Assembly: GCF_004745505.1 (NCBI RefSeq)
Contig: NZ_RKLX01000001.1
Span: forward strand, 124,001-188,000
DNA: 64,000 nt
From: Levilactobacillus suantsaiihabitans
Lineage (GTDB): Bacteria > Bacillota > Bacilli > Lactobacillales > Lactobacillaceae
Direction: 5' to 3'
The notes beneath the pieces were generated by a model. That model did no database searches. It had not been told where the DNA came from and saw only the letters and a program-made list of their open reading frames with translations. Positions 50,742-59,830 of the stretch are shown here, one piece after another. The number at the start of each line of letters is the position of its first letter. The stretch's first letter is position 1. The translations under genes and the position numbers were made by a program.

Positions 50742-51806
50742 TTAGGCCACCTCCGGATCTGTTGGCTGTAAATGCGTTACGGTAATGCCCGCGTCCTGGC
50801 AATACTGCCAAGCGGCGGTCAACTTGTCGGGGTCCCCGGTCATAACAACGATCAGGTTCCCGAGCGGTGTATCCTGTAAAATTTCGACGTTCCCGTACAA
50901 AATGTTGGACACCACGCCGTAGCGCTTGTAAAGTTCGGTAATCAGTGGCGCGTCGGTGCTGGCGCCCACGTATTGGAGTTGGACCAGCCGGTGATGATCG
51001 TCGAGGCCCAGCGTGCGGGCTTGTTTGAAGATCTTTTCTCTGGCTTGGTCCACTTGCGTTGCCGTATTGATGAAGTCTTGCGTCAACGGCTTTTCTGGTC
51101 GACTGAAGATGGTGACCAGATCACCACGTTCAATGATCTCCCCATCGTCCATGACGGCTACCTTGTTACAGATTTCCTTCACGGCTTCCATTTCGTGGGT
51201 GATGAGCACGACCGTCAAGCCGAGCTCACGGTTCAGGCGTTTCAACAGTTCCAAAATGGACGACGTGGTCTTGGGATCCAACGCACTGGTCGCTTCGTCA
51301 CTGATCAGAATCTCGGGATCATTGGCTAACGCCCGGGCAATGGCGACCCGTTGTTTTTGCCCACCGGAAAGCTGGGCGGGATAATCCGCGGCCTTTTCCG
51401 TCAGACCAACCAGGTCCAAGAGATGGGCTACTTTTTGTTGGCGTTCCTCATGGGACAAGTCGCCGCCCTTTAAGGGGTAGCCCACGTTGTCCGCAATCGT
51501 GCGGGATGCCATCAGGTTAAAGTGCTGGAAGATCATCCCGATCTTGGTGCGCGCCACCCGCAGTTCCTTGGGCTTGAGTGCCAAAATATCTTGACCATTA
51601 ACTTCTACCGTACCGGCAGTGGGCCGTTGAAGGCGGTTAATGACCCGAACCAACGTACTCTTCCCGGCGCCGGAATACCCGACGACCCCGTAAATGTCCC
51701 CCCGTTCTACCGTGAGTGACACGTTTTTCACAGCCGTAACGGTTTGACCTTTGTTGTGGAAGGTCACATCGATGTCTTTTAATTGAATAATCGCTTCATT
51801 AGTCAC
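50742..51806 (-). CDS. metN: Methionine ABC transporter ATP-binding protein
   Basis: 354 residues from the GTG at 51806, chosen because GGAGAA lies 8 bases upstream; a TTG 15 codons earlier has no site. Walker [10 protein letters not shown], signature LSGGQKQR, Walker [13 protein letters not shown], and a C-terminal NIL/C2 domain from about 265, which in MetN binds methionine and inhibits transport. Energises the MetNI importer. Confidence 0.95.
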   Translation of the reverse strand: MTNEAIIQLKDIDVTFHNKGQTVTAVKNVSLTVERGDIYGVVGYSGAGKSTLVRVINRLQRPTAGTVEVNGQDILALKPKELRVARTKIGMIFQHFNLMASRTIADNVGYPLKGGDLSHEERQQKVAHLLDLVGLTEKAADYPAQLSGGQKQRVAIARALANDPEILISDEATSALDPKTTSSILELLKRLNRELGLTVVLITHEMEAVKEICNKVAVMDDGEIIERGDLVTIFSRPEKPLTQDFINTATQVDQAREKIFKQARTLGLDDHHRLVQLQYVGASTDAPLITELYKRYGVVSNILYGNVEILQDTPLGNLIVVMTGDPDKLTAAWQYCQDAGITVTHLQPTDPEVA

Positions 51807-51863
51807 AGACTCATTCTCCTTACTCGCCAATGCCGGCAGTTTCTCAGTCAACGGTCGTCGCTT

Positions 51864-52670
51864 TTACCAAGCTGGCACGGACAACCCGTTGTAGTACTTC
51901 TTGATCAATTTTTTCGTTTCGTTAGACTGGTAAGCCTTCACGATCTTCTTGTAAGTCTTGTTGTTCTTGTCCGCCTTGTTCGTGGCAATGATGTTGATGT
52001 ACGGGATCGAGGCCTTGTTCAGCTTTTCCTTGTAAATGGTTTCGCTGTTCGGCAGCTTGGCTTCGGCCGCAAATTCGTTGTTGATAACGGCACCGGCAGC
52101 ATCACTCAAGGAACGTGGCGTTTGGGCGGCGTCAACTGGCGTGATCTTCAGGTGCAACTTGTTTTCCGTGATGTTCTTTGGCGTTGGCAAGGCCAGCTTG
52201 TTGTTGACCTTGATCAACCCAGCAGATTGCAGTAAGTGTAAGGCCCGCCCTTCGTTAGTGGAGTCGTTTGGAATCGTGATCTGGTCACCCTTCTTGATGT
52301 CAGAGACGCTCTTGACCTTCTTAGAGTACAACCGCAGTGGTGCGCGCATGGTCTTCCCGATGGAGACGATGTGGGTCTTGTGCGCCTTGTTCCATTGTTG
52401 CATGAAGTAAGTGTGTTGGAACGAGTTGATGTCAACTTCGTGGTTGGTCAACGCAGCGTTGGGCTGGTTGTAATCCGTGAAGGTGACCAGCTTGATGTTA
52501 ATGCCTTGCTTCTTCAAACGCTTTTGGATTGGTTTCCAAATCTTTTCATCAGAACCCATGATGCCGACCTTCACCGTCTTGGAGCTGCTGGACTTGCCAC
52601 AGCCCGAAACGATCAGTAACGGAATCAACAATAATAAGAGCCAACTAAAATGTTTAAATGATTTCTTCAT
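51864..52670 (-). CDS. metQ: Methionine-binding lipoprotein
   Basis: 268 residues: signal peptide with lipobox LLIVSGC, then the NlpA/MetQ pattern (VKVGIMGSDEKIWKPIQKR, FTDYNQPNAAL, INSFQHTYFMQQW, IPNDSTNEGRALHLLQ). Binds methionine outside the cell. First gene of metQNI and directly behind the T-box leader. ATG at 52670 after GGGG. Confidence 0.95.
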   Translation of the reverse strand: MKKSFKHFSWLLLLLIPLLIVSGCGKSSSSKTVKVGIMGSDEKIWKPIQKRLKKQGINIKLVTFTDYNQPNAALTNHEVDINSFQHTYFMQQWNKAHKTHIVSIGKTMRAPLRLYSKKVKSVSDIKKGDQITIPNDSTNEGRALHLLQSAGLIKVNNKLALPTPKNITENKLHLKITPVDAAQTPRSLSDAAGAVINNEFAAEAKLPNSETIYKEKLNKASIPYINIIATNKADKNNKTYKKIVKAYQSNETKKLIKKYYNGLSVPAW

Positions 52671-52739
52671 ACTCAATAATCCCCTTTATCTACTAAATTC
52701 TAAATTTTAAGCTAAACGCCGCGATTGCACTGTGACCAA

Positions 52740-53040
52740 AAGAAAAAGTCCGCTCCTAAATTAATAGAAACGAACTTTGTCGTGGTACCATTCTAAATTC
52801 AAGTCAGGTACGAATACCCAGCTCCTCATTAACACTCGCCGGCTTGCGCCTTGAAGTGCGTGCACGATAATGAGTGCCGGACATTACCGCCTCATCGAAA
52901 GGACTCAGCGATACCAATTCATTTCAGGCCATCTTCACCCCGCCGTGGGCTACCCGCTTGCAGCAAATCACGGGCTCTCTTCAAACCATTGACGGTGGTT
53001 ACTCTCCTGATCACATTGTTTTTCAATCGTTTAATTTATC
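52740..53040 (-). ncRNA. T-box riboswitch, methionine-specific
   Basis: The leader has the AGTA motif near stem I (GGAGAGTAACC), AGAGAGCCC, the GAAG-ATG-GCC specifier region with ATG at 52932-52930 (Met), the T-box core TGGTACCACG at 52790-52781 and a terminator GTTCGTTTC/GGAGCGGAC with TTTTTC. Uncharged tRNA-Met should stabilise the antiterminator and turn on metQNI. Confidence 0.92.
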
Positions 53041-53044
53041 TGTA

Positions 53045-53073
53045 AGTCTAATGCAACTTTAATCGGGTGTCAA
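53045..53073 (-). promoter_or_regulatory. Promoter of the Met T-box and metQNI
   Basis: TTGACA (53073-53068), 17 bases, TAGACT (53050-53045) on minus. Confidence 0.75.
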
Positions 53074-53185
53074 GACAAAGTTGTCATAAATTTATTCATA
53101 ACGAATCGCGCAATACCGGCATTCCCTTACCCATGTCCCCCGGAAACCGTTTGCGGGTGACATGACTTTCTCACCTAAATTTCAC

Positions 53186-53734
53186 TTAATCGTCGCGGAT
53201 TGGCTCACGCAAGAGACCCGCGGCCAGCAAGAACATGTGGGTGACGACTGGGCCAACAAAGCTAAAGCCCCGACGTTTCAAATCACGGGCCACCGCGGTC
53301 CCCAGTGGCGACTGATTGGTCAATTCCTCGCGGGTCACGGCCGGCAACAACAGCGGCGTCCCCTGGACGAATTGCCAGAGGTACTGACTAAAGCTGCCAA
53401 ACTCCCGCTGAACTTGGACGATGGCCCGCGCATTGTGAATCGTCGCGCGAATCTTGCGGCCATTGCTGATCATCTCAGGATCCCGAGCGATTCGCTCGCC
53501 GTCCAGTTCATCTTCAAAGCCGGCGACTTGCTGCGGATCCATCCCCGCAAATAACCGTCGATAAACTGGCAACTTGCTAGCGGCCGCCTGCCAGCTGAGT
53601 CCCACCTGAAACACGCCGACCGTAAGTAATTCGAACAATATGTGGTCGTCATGCGTCGGGGTACCAAAATAAGCTGAGTATTCCTGGGTCCCGTTGCTAT
53701 CCCAGACGTGACCGTCATTAGGCCCAATTGTCAT
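53186..53734 (-). CDS. tag: DNA-3-methyladenine glycosylase I-like protein
   Basis: 182 residues with the Tag pattern YFGTPTHDDHILFELLTVGV and FQVGLSWQAAASK, then NARAI and GFSFVGPVVTHMF. Tag removes 3-methyladenine. Residues that bind zinc in E. coli Tag (an N-terminal Cys and His, and a C-terminal His/Cys pair) are absent, so this is a metal-free relative. ATG at 53734 after AAGGGGG; the frame is open for 43 more codons upstream across the terminator hairpin of the neighbouring gene, which I exclude. Confidence 0.82.
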   Translation of the reverse strand: MTIGPNDGHVWDSNGTQEYSAYFGTPTHDDHILFELLTVGVFQVGLSWQAAASKLPVYRRLFAGMDPQQVAGFEDELDGERIARDPEMISNGRKIRATIHNARAIVQVQREFGSFSQYLWQFVQGTPLLLPAVTREELTNQSPLGTAVARDLKRRGFSFVGPVVTHMFLLAAGLLREPIRDD

Positions 53735-53768
53735 GATTGCCATCCCCCTTCTGTCGTCCATGATACCA

Positions 53769-53803
53769 GAAAAGCCATCCCGTGGTTGTGGGGATGGCTT
53801 TTC
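53769..53803 (-). terminator. Terminator after oppA2
   Basis: AAAGCCATCCC/GGGATGGCTTT with TTTTC tail; an A-end fragment lies between it and the gene. Confidence 0.83.
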
Positions 53804-53818
53804 AACTTGAAATGAGAC

Positions 53819-53847
53819 AAACCAGATGCCTGCGTCAGTCAGGAATA
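53819..53847 (+). repeat. A-end fragment
   Basis: AAACCAGATGCCTGCGTCAG then TCAGGAATA, the left end of element A only. Confidence 0.7.
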
Positions 53848-53983
53848 TTGTGTTAGCCCACACAACCCGAGTGACCGAACCGCTGATTTGCTACGCGTAA
53901 CTAATCGCTCGTCAAGCATGAACTTGAGCGATTTAGCCAGATTGACTAGCCGAAAAACTAACTAGTTGCTACACCAACCATTT

Positions 53984-55624
53984 TTACTTGATATAGGCGT
54001 ACTTATAACTCCACTGCGTACCAGCCGTGTTGTGGATGATACCGTGGACGTCGGAGCGCGTTAGGTAAGCGTAGTTGGCCTGGTACAGTGGCGTGAAGCT
54101 TTGCGTCTTGTTTAACAATTTTGCCGCTTGGACCATATCTTGCCAACGGGCCTCGTCATTGCCAGCATCCTGGTTTTGGGCCTTGTCGATCAGTGCGTCG
54201 TAACGCTTGTTCGACCATTTCCCGTAGTTCAGCGAGTTAGAGCTGACCGGAATCTGGAGGAAGGAAATCGGGTCGTTGAAGTCGGCGCCCCAGTGCGACA
54301 GGTAGAGGTCAAAGTCGCCGCTGGTCGACCGAGACTGGGCAACGGAAGCAGGAACGTTTTGAATCTTCAGGTTAAAACCCTTCAGGTTCTTTTCCAAAGC
54401 GCCCTTCAGGTACTGCGTCACGGTGCTGGCCGCGACGTCATCGTTGCCGGCCATGATGTTCAAATCGACCTTCTGGATCCCCAGTTGTTTCAAGCCGGCT
54501 GCCCACTTTTGCTTGGCCAGCTTGGGATTGTACGTGGTGGTGTTTTTGACCGCCTGTTGCTTGGCAAAATCTTCGCCCGTCTTCGGATCGTTGGCCAATC
54601 CACTGGCCACGAACCCGGTCGGCGTCACGGATCCATCCCCCAGAACCTTCTTGGTCAACTGACTGCGGTTGATGGACAATGCAATGGCCTGACGAATGTT
54701 TTGGTTACTCATGATGCGCCGCTTGGCCTTGTCGGCGTCTTGGAAGTTGTATTTCAAATGAATCACGATGGAGTAGGGATATTGCTGGAACTCCTTGTTG
54801 TTCTTGTAATTCTTGACCTGTTCGTTAGACAGTTGGGCAAAGTCCAGCTTCTTATTTTGATACAGGCTTAAGCCGGTCTGCGGATTGGTGACCACCTGGT
54901 AATTGATCTTGTGGAGCTTCACAACCTTGTGATCCCAGTACTGGTTGTTCTTGACGAAGGACCAGGTGTTGCCCGTCCCGTTCCAGCCTTGAATCTTAAA
55001 GGGCCCGCTGTAGACCATGTACTCGGACTTGGTGGCATACTTCTTGCCGTACTTGTCGACCACTTTTTTATTTTGTGGGGCAAACAGCGGATAGGCCATT
55101 AAAATTTTAAAGTAGGCGATTGGCTTGTCCAATTGGACGACGACCGTCTGCTGGTTCTTGGCGTGAATCCCGATGGTGCTGGGGTCGGCCTTACCGGCGA
55201 TGATCTTATCACCATTCTTGATGCCGGAGAACATGGTCGTGTAAGACGACTTGGTGGATGGCGTCAACGTGCGCCGCCAAGAATAAACGAAATCTTGTGC
55301 GGTGATTTTGTCCCCATTACTCCACTTGGCGTTGTCGCGAATGTGGAACGTCCAGGTTTTCTTGTCCTTTGACATGGTCACCTTGTCTGCCAATCCAGGC
55401 GCGACCTTCCCGTTCTTCCCCAGCCGATAAAAGCCTTCAAAGACGTTCCCCGTCTGACCATACCCAGTTGCCTTGGCCAGGTCGATCGTGTCGAGCGCCG
55501 CGGTTGCGGGTAGCCGCAACTCCTGTTTGGGCTTGGCCGTCGATGATGTTTGCCCACAAGCAGCTAACCCCATGCCTAGTGCGACAACTGCGGCGACTAA
55601 CCCAATTCCAGTCCATTTTTTCAT
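53984..55624 (-). CDS. OppA-type binding lipoprotein with a cysteine-leader
   Basis: 546 residues. Lipobox LGMGLAACG, then WSNGDKITAQDFVYSWRRTL near 95, YSGPFKIQGWNG and the conserved NIRQAIALSINR. No opp permease genes follow, so it must share one. It sits behind a leader peptide with four Cys codons and a terminator, which suggests control by cysteine supply; the ligand may therefore be a cysteine-containing peptide or cystine-type compound. In Listeria the related CtaP protein is linked to cysteine uptake. AGGAG lies 10 bases before the ATG at 55624. Confidence 0.92.
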   Translation of the reverse strand: MKKWTGIGLVAAVVALGMGLAACGQTSSTAKPKQELRLPATAALDTIDLAKATGYGQTGNVFEGFYRLGKNGKVAPGLADKVTMSKDKKTWTFHIRDNAKWSNGDKITAQDFVYSWRRTLTPSTKSSYTTMFSGIKNGDKIIAGKADPSTIGIHAKNQQTVVVQLDKPIAYFKILMAYPLFAPQNKKVVDKYGKKYATKSEYMVYSGPFKIQGWNGTGNTWSFVKNNQYWDHKVVKLHKINYQVVTNPQTGLSLYQNKKLDFAQLSNEQVKNYKNNKEFQQYPYSIVIHLKYNFQDADKAKRRIMSNQNIRQAIALSINRSQLTKKVLGDGSVTPTGFVASGLANDPKTGEDFAKQQAVKNTTTYNPKLAKQKWAAGLKQLGIQKVDLNIMAGNDDVAASTVTQYLKGALEKNLKGFNLKIQNVPASVAQSRSTSGDFDLYLSHWGADFNDPISFLQIPVSSNSLNYGKWSNKRYDALIDKAQNQDAGNDEARWQDMVQAAKLLNKTQSFTPLYQANYAYLTRSDVHGIIHNTAGTQWSYKYAYIK

Positions 55625-55693
55625 CAGATAACTGCTCCTTTTTTCCTCAAATTTTGGTGTGCAATCCACAAAATTTTTAATTTTAAAGCCGAA

Positions 55694-55740
55694 AAAACGG
55701 GTTACCCCCCTCACGACATTCGTGAAAGTGGTAACCCGTT
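55694..55740 (-). terminator. Leader terminator (attenuator) of oppA2
   Basis: AACGGGTTACC pairs with GGTAACCCGTT around an inner TTTCACG/CGTGA stem, then TTTTTTC. It lies between the leader peptide stop and the oppA2 start, so it must be read through for expression. Confidence 0.85.
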
Positions 55741-55774
55741 AGACACTGCCAACTTGAGTCGGCGCTATGTACTG

Positions 55775-55876
55775 CTACGGTTTAGCCGGAAGATCACGAA
55801 TTGAGGCAACGCAAAAAGACACGTTACATTCGCAACATGCGGCCAGTTGTACTTGCATTTGGCTAGCGTTCATCAT
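55775..55876 (-). CDS. Candidate cysteine-rich leader peptide
   Basis: Found by eye. 33 codons: MMNASQMQVQLAA, then CCECNVSFCVAS, then IRDLPAKP and TAG. Cys codons TGT TGC GAA TGT and later TGC cover codons 14-22. GGAGG lies 9 bases before the ATG. An 11-base inverted repeat joins GGAAGATCACG just before the start (55887-55877) to CGTGATCTTCC near the end of the frame (55798-55788), and a small GCCGAC/GTTGGC hairpin (55763-55748) follows the stop. Promoter, leader, terminator and gene order match classical amino-acid attenuators. Confidence 0.75.
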   Translation of the reverse strand: MMNASQMQVQLAACCECNVSFCVASIRDLPAKP

Positions 55877-55930
55877 CGTGATCTTCCTCCTTTACTTATT
55901 TTTAGTTATTAAGTGGATTGCACAAGATTA

Positions 55931-55959
55931 AAGTTAACCTAAAAGCTGACGTTTGTCAA
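55931..55959 (-). promoter_or_regulatory. Promoter of the oppA2 leader
   Basis: TTGACA (55959-55954), 17 bases, TAACTT (55936-55931) on minus, about 55 bases before the leader peptide ATG. The -10 is weak. Confidence 0.65.
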
Positions 55960-56064
55960 AGAATAAGTTTGTCCCGCGTAAAAAAAACATCACTGAGGGT
56001 AACATCGCGTGGTTGAAAACGGTATACTGGAAATAAGTTTAACTAGTAGAAAGGATTTGAACGT

Positions 56065-58320
56065 ATGGACATCGAACGAACGCTAGCTGCACTCACGTTA
56101 CCGGAGAAGGCCGCTTTGGTCTCAGGAAAAAAGAGTTGGTACACCGCGGCCATTGACCGCCTCGACATCCCCGCTCTCATGATGACGGATGGCCCTTCTG
56201 GTTTACGCAAGCAGACCGCCGATTCAGGCACCACCAACATTAACGATTCAGTTCAAGCCATCACCTACCCCGCCGCTGCGCTAAGTGCCAGCTCGTGGAA
56301 CACGGATCTGCTCCGGCAATTGGGTGAGCATCTAGGAACCGAGGCCCGCGCTGAACAGATCAGCCTGTTGCTCGGTCCTGGTGTCAACTTAAAGCGCTCT
56401 CCGCTGGGCGGGCGCAACTTCGAGTACCTGTCCGAAGACCCCTTAGTCGCCGGTGAGCTCGGCAGCGCCTACGTTCAAGGCGTTCAATCCCAACACGTCG
56501 GGGTCGCCGTCAAGCATTTTGCCGCCAACAACCGGGAAAATCAGCGGTTCACGGCGTCCAGCGACATGTCGCAACGCACCTTGCGTGAGCTGTACCTGCG
56601 CACCTTTGAAATCATCGTCAAGGCCGCGCTACCCGCCACGGTCATGACCTCTTATAACAAGATCAATGGCACCTTGAATTCGCAAAACCGCCGTTTGCTC
56701 CGCAGCATTTTACGCGACGAATGGGGCTTCCACGGAGCCGTCATGTCCGACTGGGGCGCCGTTGCCAACAACGTTCAAGCCTTGCGCGCCGGTCTCGACC
56801 TGGAAATGCCGGGTCAAGGACAGGCCTCCGTTGACAGTATCATCCGCGCCGTGGAGACCGGTGAACTGGATGAAGGCACGCTGAACAAGGCCGTTCGTCA
56901 CTTGCTCCACATCATCGAAAACTGGTTGCCCGCAGATCACCATGACACTTACGACCATGCGGCCCACCACGACTTCGCGCGCCACGTGGCTGATGACAGT
57001 ATTGTCTTGCTGAAGAACCGGCACCAAGAACTGCCCCTGACGGCTAAAAACGCCGGTAACCTGGTCGTGGTCGGTGAACTGGCCGCCCAACCCCGTTATC
57101 AAGGGTCCGGTAGCTCGCACGTCAACCCGACCAACCTGGTCACGCCACTGATGGCTCTCCAAAACAGCGAACTGACAGCTAACTACTACCCAGGTTATCG
57201 CCTCGACCAAAGCGAAACGGACGACAGCCTGGCCCAAGCCGCCTTGGAAGCTGCTAAGTCGGCGGATCACGTCATCATTTTCGCCGGATATCCGGAAAAC
57301 ACCGAATCGGAAGGCTTTGACAAGACCTCGCTGATGCTCCCCGAAAATCAAGGAGAACTGATCGGTAGCTTGGCCAAGGTCAACGACCACGTGACCGTCG
57401 TCTTACAAAACGGTTCGGCCGTGGAGATGCCTTGGATCAACAGCGTCGATGCGGTCGTCGAAACCTACCTGGCCGGCGAAGCGGTCGGTGAAGCCACTTG
57501 GGACATCATCACTGGCAAGGTCAACCCATCAGGTCACTTGGCGGAGACCTTCCCTCGGCGGTTGACTGACACACCGATGGCCCCGACCTTTGGCCAAGAC
57601 CCACATCACGAACGGTATACCGAGGGCGTCTTCATGGGCTATCGGTATTACGATACCCACGAGATGCACGTCTTGTTCCCATTCGGCCACGGCCTGAGCT
57701 ACACCACGTTTGAATACACCAACATGGCGATCACCGAAAACGAACACGGCGCGACGGTCAGCTTTGATTTGACCAACACTGGCGATCGGCCCGGCCAAGC
57801 GGTCCCGCAACTCTACGTGGCGAACCACGCCTCTCACGTGCCCATGCCAACTAAGGAATTGCGCGCCTTTACCAAGGTTGCCGTTGCCCCCGGTGAAACC
57901 AAGCCGGTCACCCTCAAGCTCACCCGCCGCGACTTCAGCTGGTGGTGCGAAGGCAAGGCCCGCTGGCAAGCCGACACTGGGGACTACGAAATCATGATTG
58001 GCGATTCCTCACGAGACATTCGGCTACAGACCAAGTTGACGATGGACTTTAAGAACTCGCCCGCCCCGGTCACCATGGAGACCTACCTGACGACCATCGT
58101 TCAAGATCCGCGGTTACGTGACATTTTCCAAGCAACCGTCTTAGCCCCGAAGTACGCTGGTGAGAATAACTTCTTAGCCGCTACCGATGAAAATGGCAAC
58201 TTGGCCCTGTTGCAAGATCAAATGTTTCTGAACATGCCGTTGCGCGCAGTGATTGCGCTCGGCGGCCCCGCACCGTTGATTGCCGACTTCATTGCCGCCG
58301 CCAACGAACGGAAAGGTTAA
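56065..58320 (+). CDS. Beta-glucosidase, glycoside hydrolase family 3
   Basis: 751 residues. N-terminal TIM barrel with KHFAANNREN near 151 and the nucleophile D229 in AVMSDWGAV, the C-terminal GH3 sandwich domain (GSGSSHVNP near 351, EGFDKTSLMLP near 416), then a fibronectin-III-like domain (FDLTNTGDRPGQAVPQLYV). No signal peptide, so intracellular. It hydrolyses beta-glucosides such as cellobiose or plant glucosides; a single gene without a transporter. TATACT at 56023 and AGAAAGGA before the ATG. Confidence 0.95.
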   Translation: MDIERTLAALTLPEKAALVSGKKSWYTAAIDRLDIPALMMTDGPSGLRKQTADSGTTNINDSVQAITYPAAALSASSWNTDLLRQLGEHLGTEARAEQISLLLGPGVNLKRSPLGGRNFEYLSEDPLVAGELGSAYVQGVQSQHVGVAVKHFAANNRENQRFTASSDMSQRTLRELYLRTFEIIVKAALPATVMTSYNKINGTLNSQNRRLLRSILRDEWGFHGAVMSDWGAVANNVQALRAGLDLEMPGQGQASVDSIIRAVETGELDEGTLNKAVRHLLHIIENWLPADHHDTYDHAAHHDFARHVADDSIVLLKNRHQELPLTAKNAGNLVVVGELAAQPRYQGSGSSHVNPTNLVTPLMALQNSELTANYYPGYRLDQSETDDSLAQAALEAAKSADHVIIFAGYPENTESEGFDKTSLMLPENQGELIGSLAKVNDHVTVVLQNGSAVEMPWINSVDAVVETYLAGEAVGEATWDIITGKVNPSGHLAETFPRRLTDTPMAPTFGQDPHHERYTEGVFMGYRYYDTHEMHVLFPFGHGLSYTTFEYTNMAITENEHGATVSFDLTNTGDRPGQAVPQLYVANHASHVPMPTKELRAFTKVAVAPGETKPVTLKLTRRDFSWWCEGKARWQADTGDYEIMIGDSSRDIRLQTKLTMDFKNSPAPVTMETYLTTIVQDPRLRDIFQATVLAPKYAGENNFLAATDENGNLALLQDQMFLNMPLRAVIALGGPAPLIADFIAAANERKG

Positions 58321-58333
58321 ATTTAGATAGACT

Positions 58334-58382
58334 GCAGGCGCGATTATCAAGTATTTCAACTTGGTAGTCGCGCCTGCTTTTG
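58334..58382. terminator. Terminator between GH3 and GNAT genes
   Basis: GCAGGCGCG/CGCGCCTGC with a second inner CAAGT/ACTTG stem and TTTTGTGT tail on plus. Confidence 0.85.
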
Positions 58383-58386
58383 TGTG

Positions 58387-58836
58387 CTAATCAGCCAGTG
58401 GCAACACCATATCTAAATGGGGAATCCCCGTGTCCAAATACACGTCGCTCACGGGTTGAAAGCCAAATGATGCGTAAAACTTTTGCAAATAAGCCTGAGC
58501 CTGTATCACGATGCGCTGCGCCTGCGGATAGGTCGTGCGCGCCGCTTGGATGGCCGTGTTTACCAGTTCATGCCCAGCGCCGTGACGACGGGCTGAGGGT
58601 GCCACCACTACCCGACCGATGCGGACCTGGCGAGGTTCGGGAATCAATCGAGCATAGGCCAACACGTGCCCGGCGGCATCTGGCAAAAAGAGATGCTGCG
58701 CTACCTGGTCAGCGTCGTCAACTTCCTGATAGGCGCAGTCTTGTTCCACCACAAAGACGGCTACCCGGAGCCGATAGATCTCAAATAATTCCGTCGGGGT
58801 TAACTCAGAAAAGGTCTTTTGGATAAATTCGTTCAT
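58387..58836 (-). CDS. GNAT acetyltransferase, ElaA-like
   Basis: 149 residues. ElaA pattern FEIYRLRVAVFVVEQDCAYQ, then HVLAYARLIP, the acetyl-CoA loop VVAPSARRHGAGHELV and the C-terminal YASFGFQPVSDVYLDTGIPH. Acetyl-CoA-dependent N-acetyltransferase of unknown substrate. It follows the next gene by 10 bases on the same strand, so the two are probably cotranscribed. Confidence 0.93.
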   Translation of the reverse strand: MNEFIQKTFSELTPTELFEIYRLRVAVFVVEQDCAYQEVDDADQVAQHLFLPDAAGHVLAYARLIPEPRQVRIGRVVVAPSARRHGAGHELVNTAIQAARTTYPQAQRIVIQAQAYLQKFYASFGFQPVSDVYLDTGIPHLDMVLPLAD

Positions 58837-58846
58837 ACAGGCCTCA

Positions 58847-59830
58847 CTAGTTCAGGTACTTGACGTGCGGGGTATGGTCCAACGGGTATTCCACGGGCGT
58901 ATCCCAGTCGGTTAACATCTCGTCGGTCAGCTTGATACCTTGCAGTTCCAGGTTATCATACGGTTCCATGAAATAAGACCGCTCGTCCAAGTTGGCGTAG
59001 CCGCGGTACTGGGTGTAATCACTCTTGCCATCGGCCTTGAGCTTGACCCCTTTGGGAATCGTGACGCTGTCCAACAGGTGTTGTAGCAGGTTCAGCGTAG
59101 CCGGTGTGCCGGCCGTCTTCAGGCTGTAATGCTTGTTGAAAACGGTGCGAACAAAGCGCGACGGTGAGGTGTAGTCCCCGGGTAAGCCCAGCGCCCCGGT
59201 TCCTGGGCCTTGCGTCTTCAGTGAAAAGTCCATGTAGTCATGTAATGGCCGTTCTGCCGCTTGCATCGTGCCGTACGTGCTGAGATTTTGCAAATGCCAG
59301 CTCAGTTGCGGCGCATTAGTCATGACGCCCACGGGATCATCGATCAGATGCAGGTCTTCACTCGTGGCTTCCAACACCGCCGTTTCGCCGGTAGGGTCAC
59401 TGAAGATAAAGTGTAGTGGCGTGGTCAATCCCAGCAGGGCTACGGGCACATCGAGGATCTGAATGTGGTGCACCAGCTCCCGCAAGTCAGCGACACTCTT
59501 GGCATTGCCGAGCACCCAAGCCGTGACGTCATGCGGTGCCAAGCCCAACTTGTCGGCTGGCGCCGTCTTTTGGTATTGCGCATATTGAGGGAAGTACAGG
59601 GCGGCGGCCCCCAGACCATATTCATTGACGCCATCCACAAACATGTAGTGGCTCAAGTTCCGGCCAGCGCCAATGAAGCCATACTTCGTGGTAAATTCGC
59701 CCGCATCCCCTTGAATCTTTTGGTTCCGCGGCATAAAGACGGGTTGGCCCCCTAGTTCAAAAGCAAAGTCCATCGTGCGCGCCAGAAAATGGTCGCCTTG
59801 ACTGTTTTCGTAAGTCAAACTCGTACACAT
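58847..59830 (-). CDS. Choloylglycine hydrolase-family enzyme (bile salt hydrolase / penicillin V acylase)
   Basis: 327 residues, Ntn-hydrolase fold. The N-terminal nucleophile is Cys2 (MCTSLTYENSQGDHFLARTMD, with R18), with the conserved Asp21 and an internal NAPQLSWHLQNL segment. Such enzymes cleave amide bonds in conjugated bile acids or penicillin V, or N-acyl signals; the residues that set specificity cannot be read safely. No signal peptide, so cytoplasmic. Confidence 0.9.
   Translation of the reverse strand: MCTSLTYENSQGDHFLARTMDFAFELGGQPVFMPRNQKIQGDAGEFTTKYGFIGAGRNLSHYMFVDGVNEYGLGAAALYFPQYAQYQKTAPADKLGLAPHDVTAWVLGNAKSVADLRELVHHIQILDVPVALLGLTTPLHFIFSDPTGETAVLEATSEDLHLIDDPVGVMTNAPQLSWHLQNLSTYGTMQAAERPLHDYMDFSLKTQGPGTGALGLPGDYTSPSRFVRTVFNKHYSLKTAGTPATLNLLQHLLDSVTIPKGVKLKADGKSDYTQYRGYANLDERSYFMEPYDNLELQGIKLTDEMLTDWDTPVEYPLDHTPHVKYLN

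Noticed and set aside
55624-55960. oppA2 leader as a T-box
   Set aside because: The terminator is present but the T-box core (TGGTACC), AGTA and specifier landmarks are absent, unlike the clear T-box at 52740.
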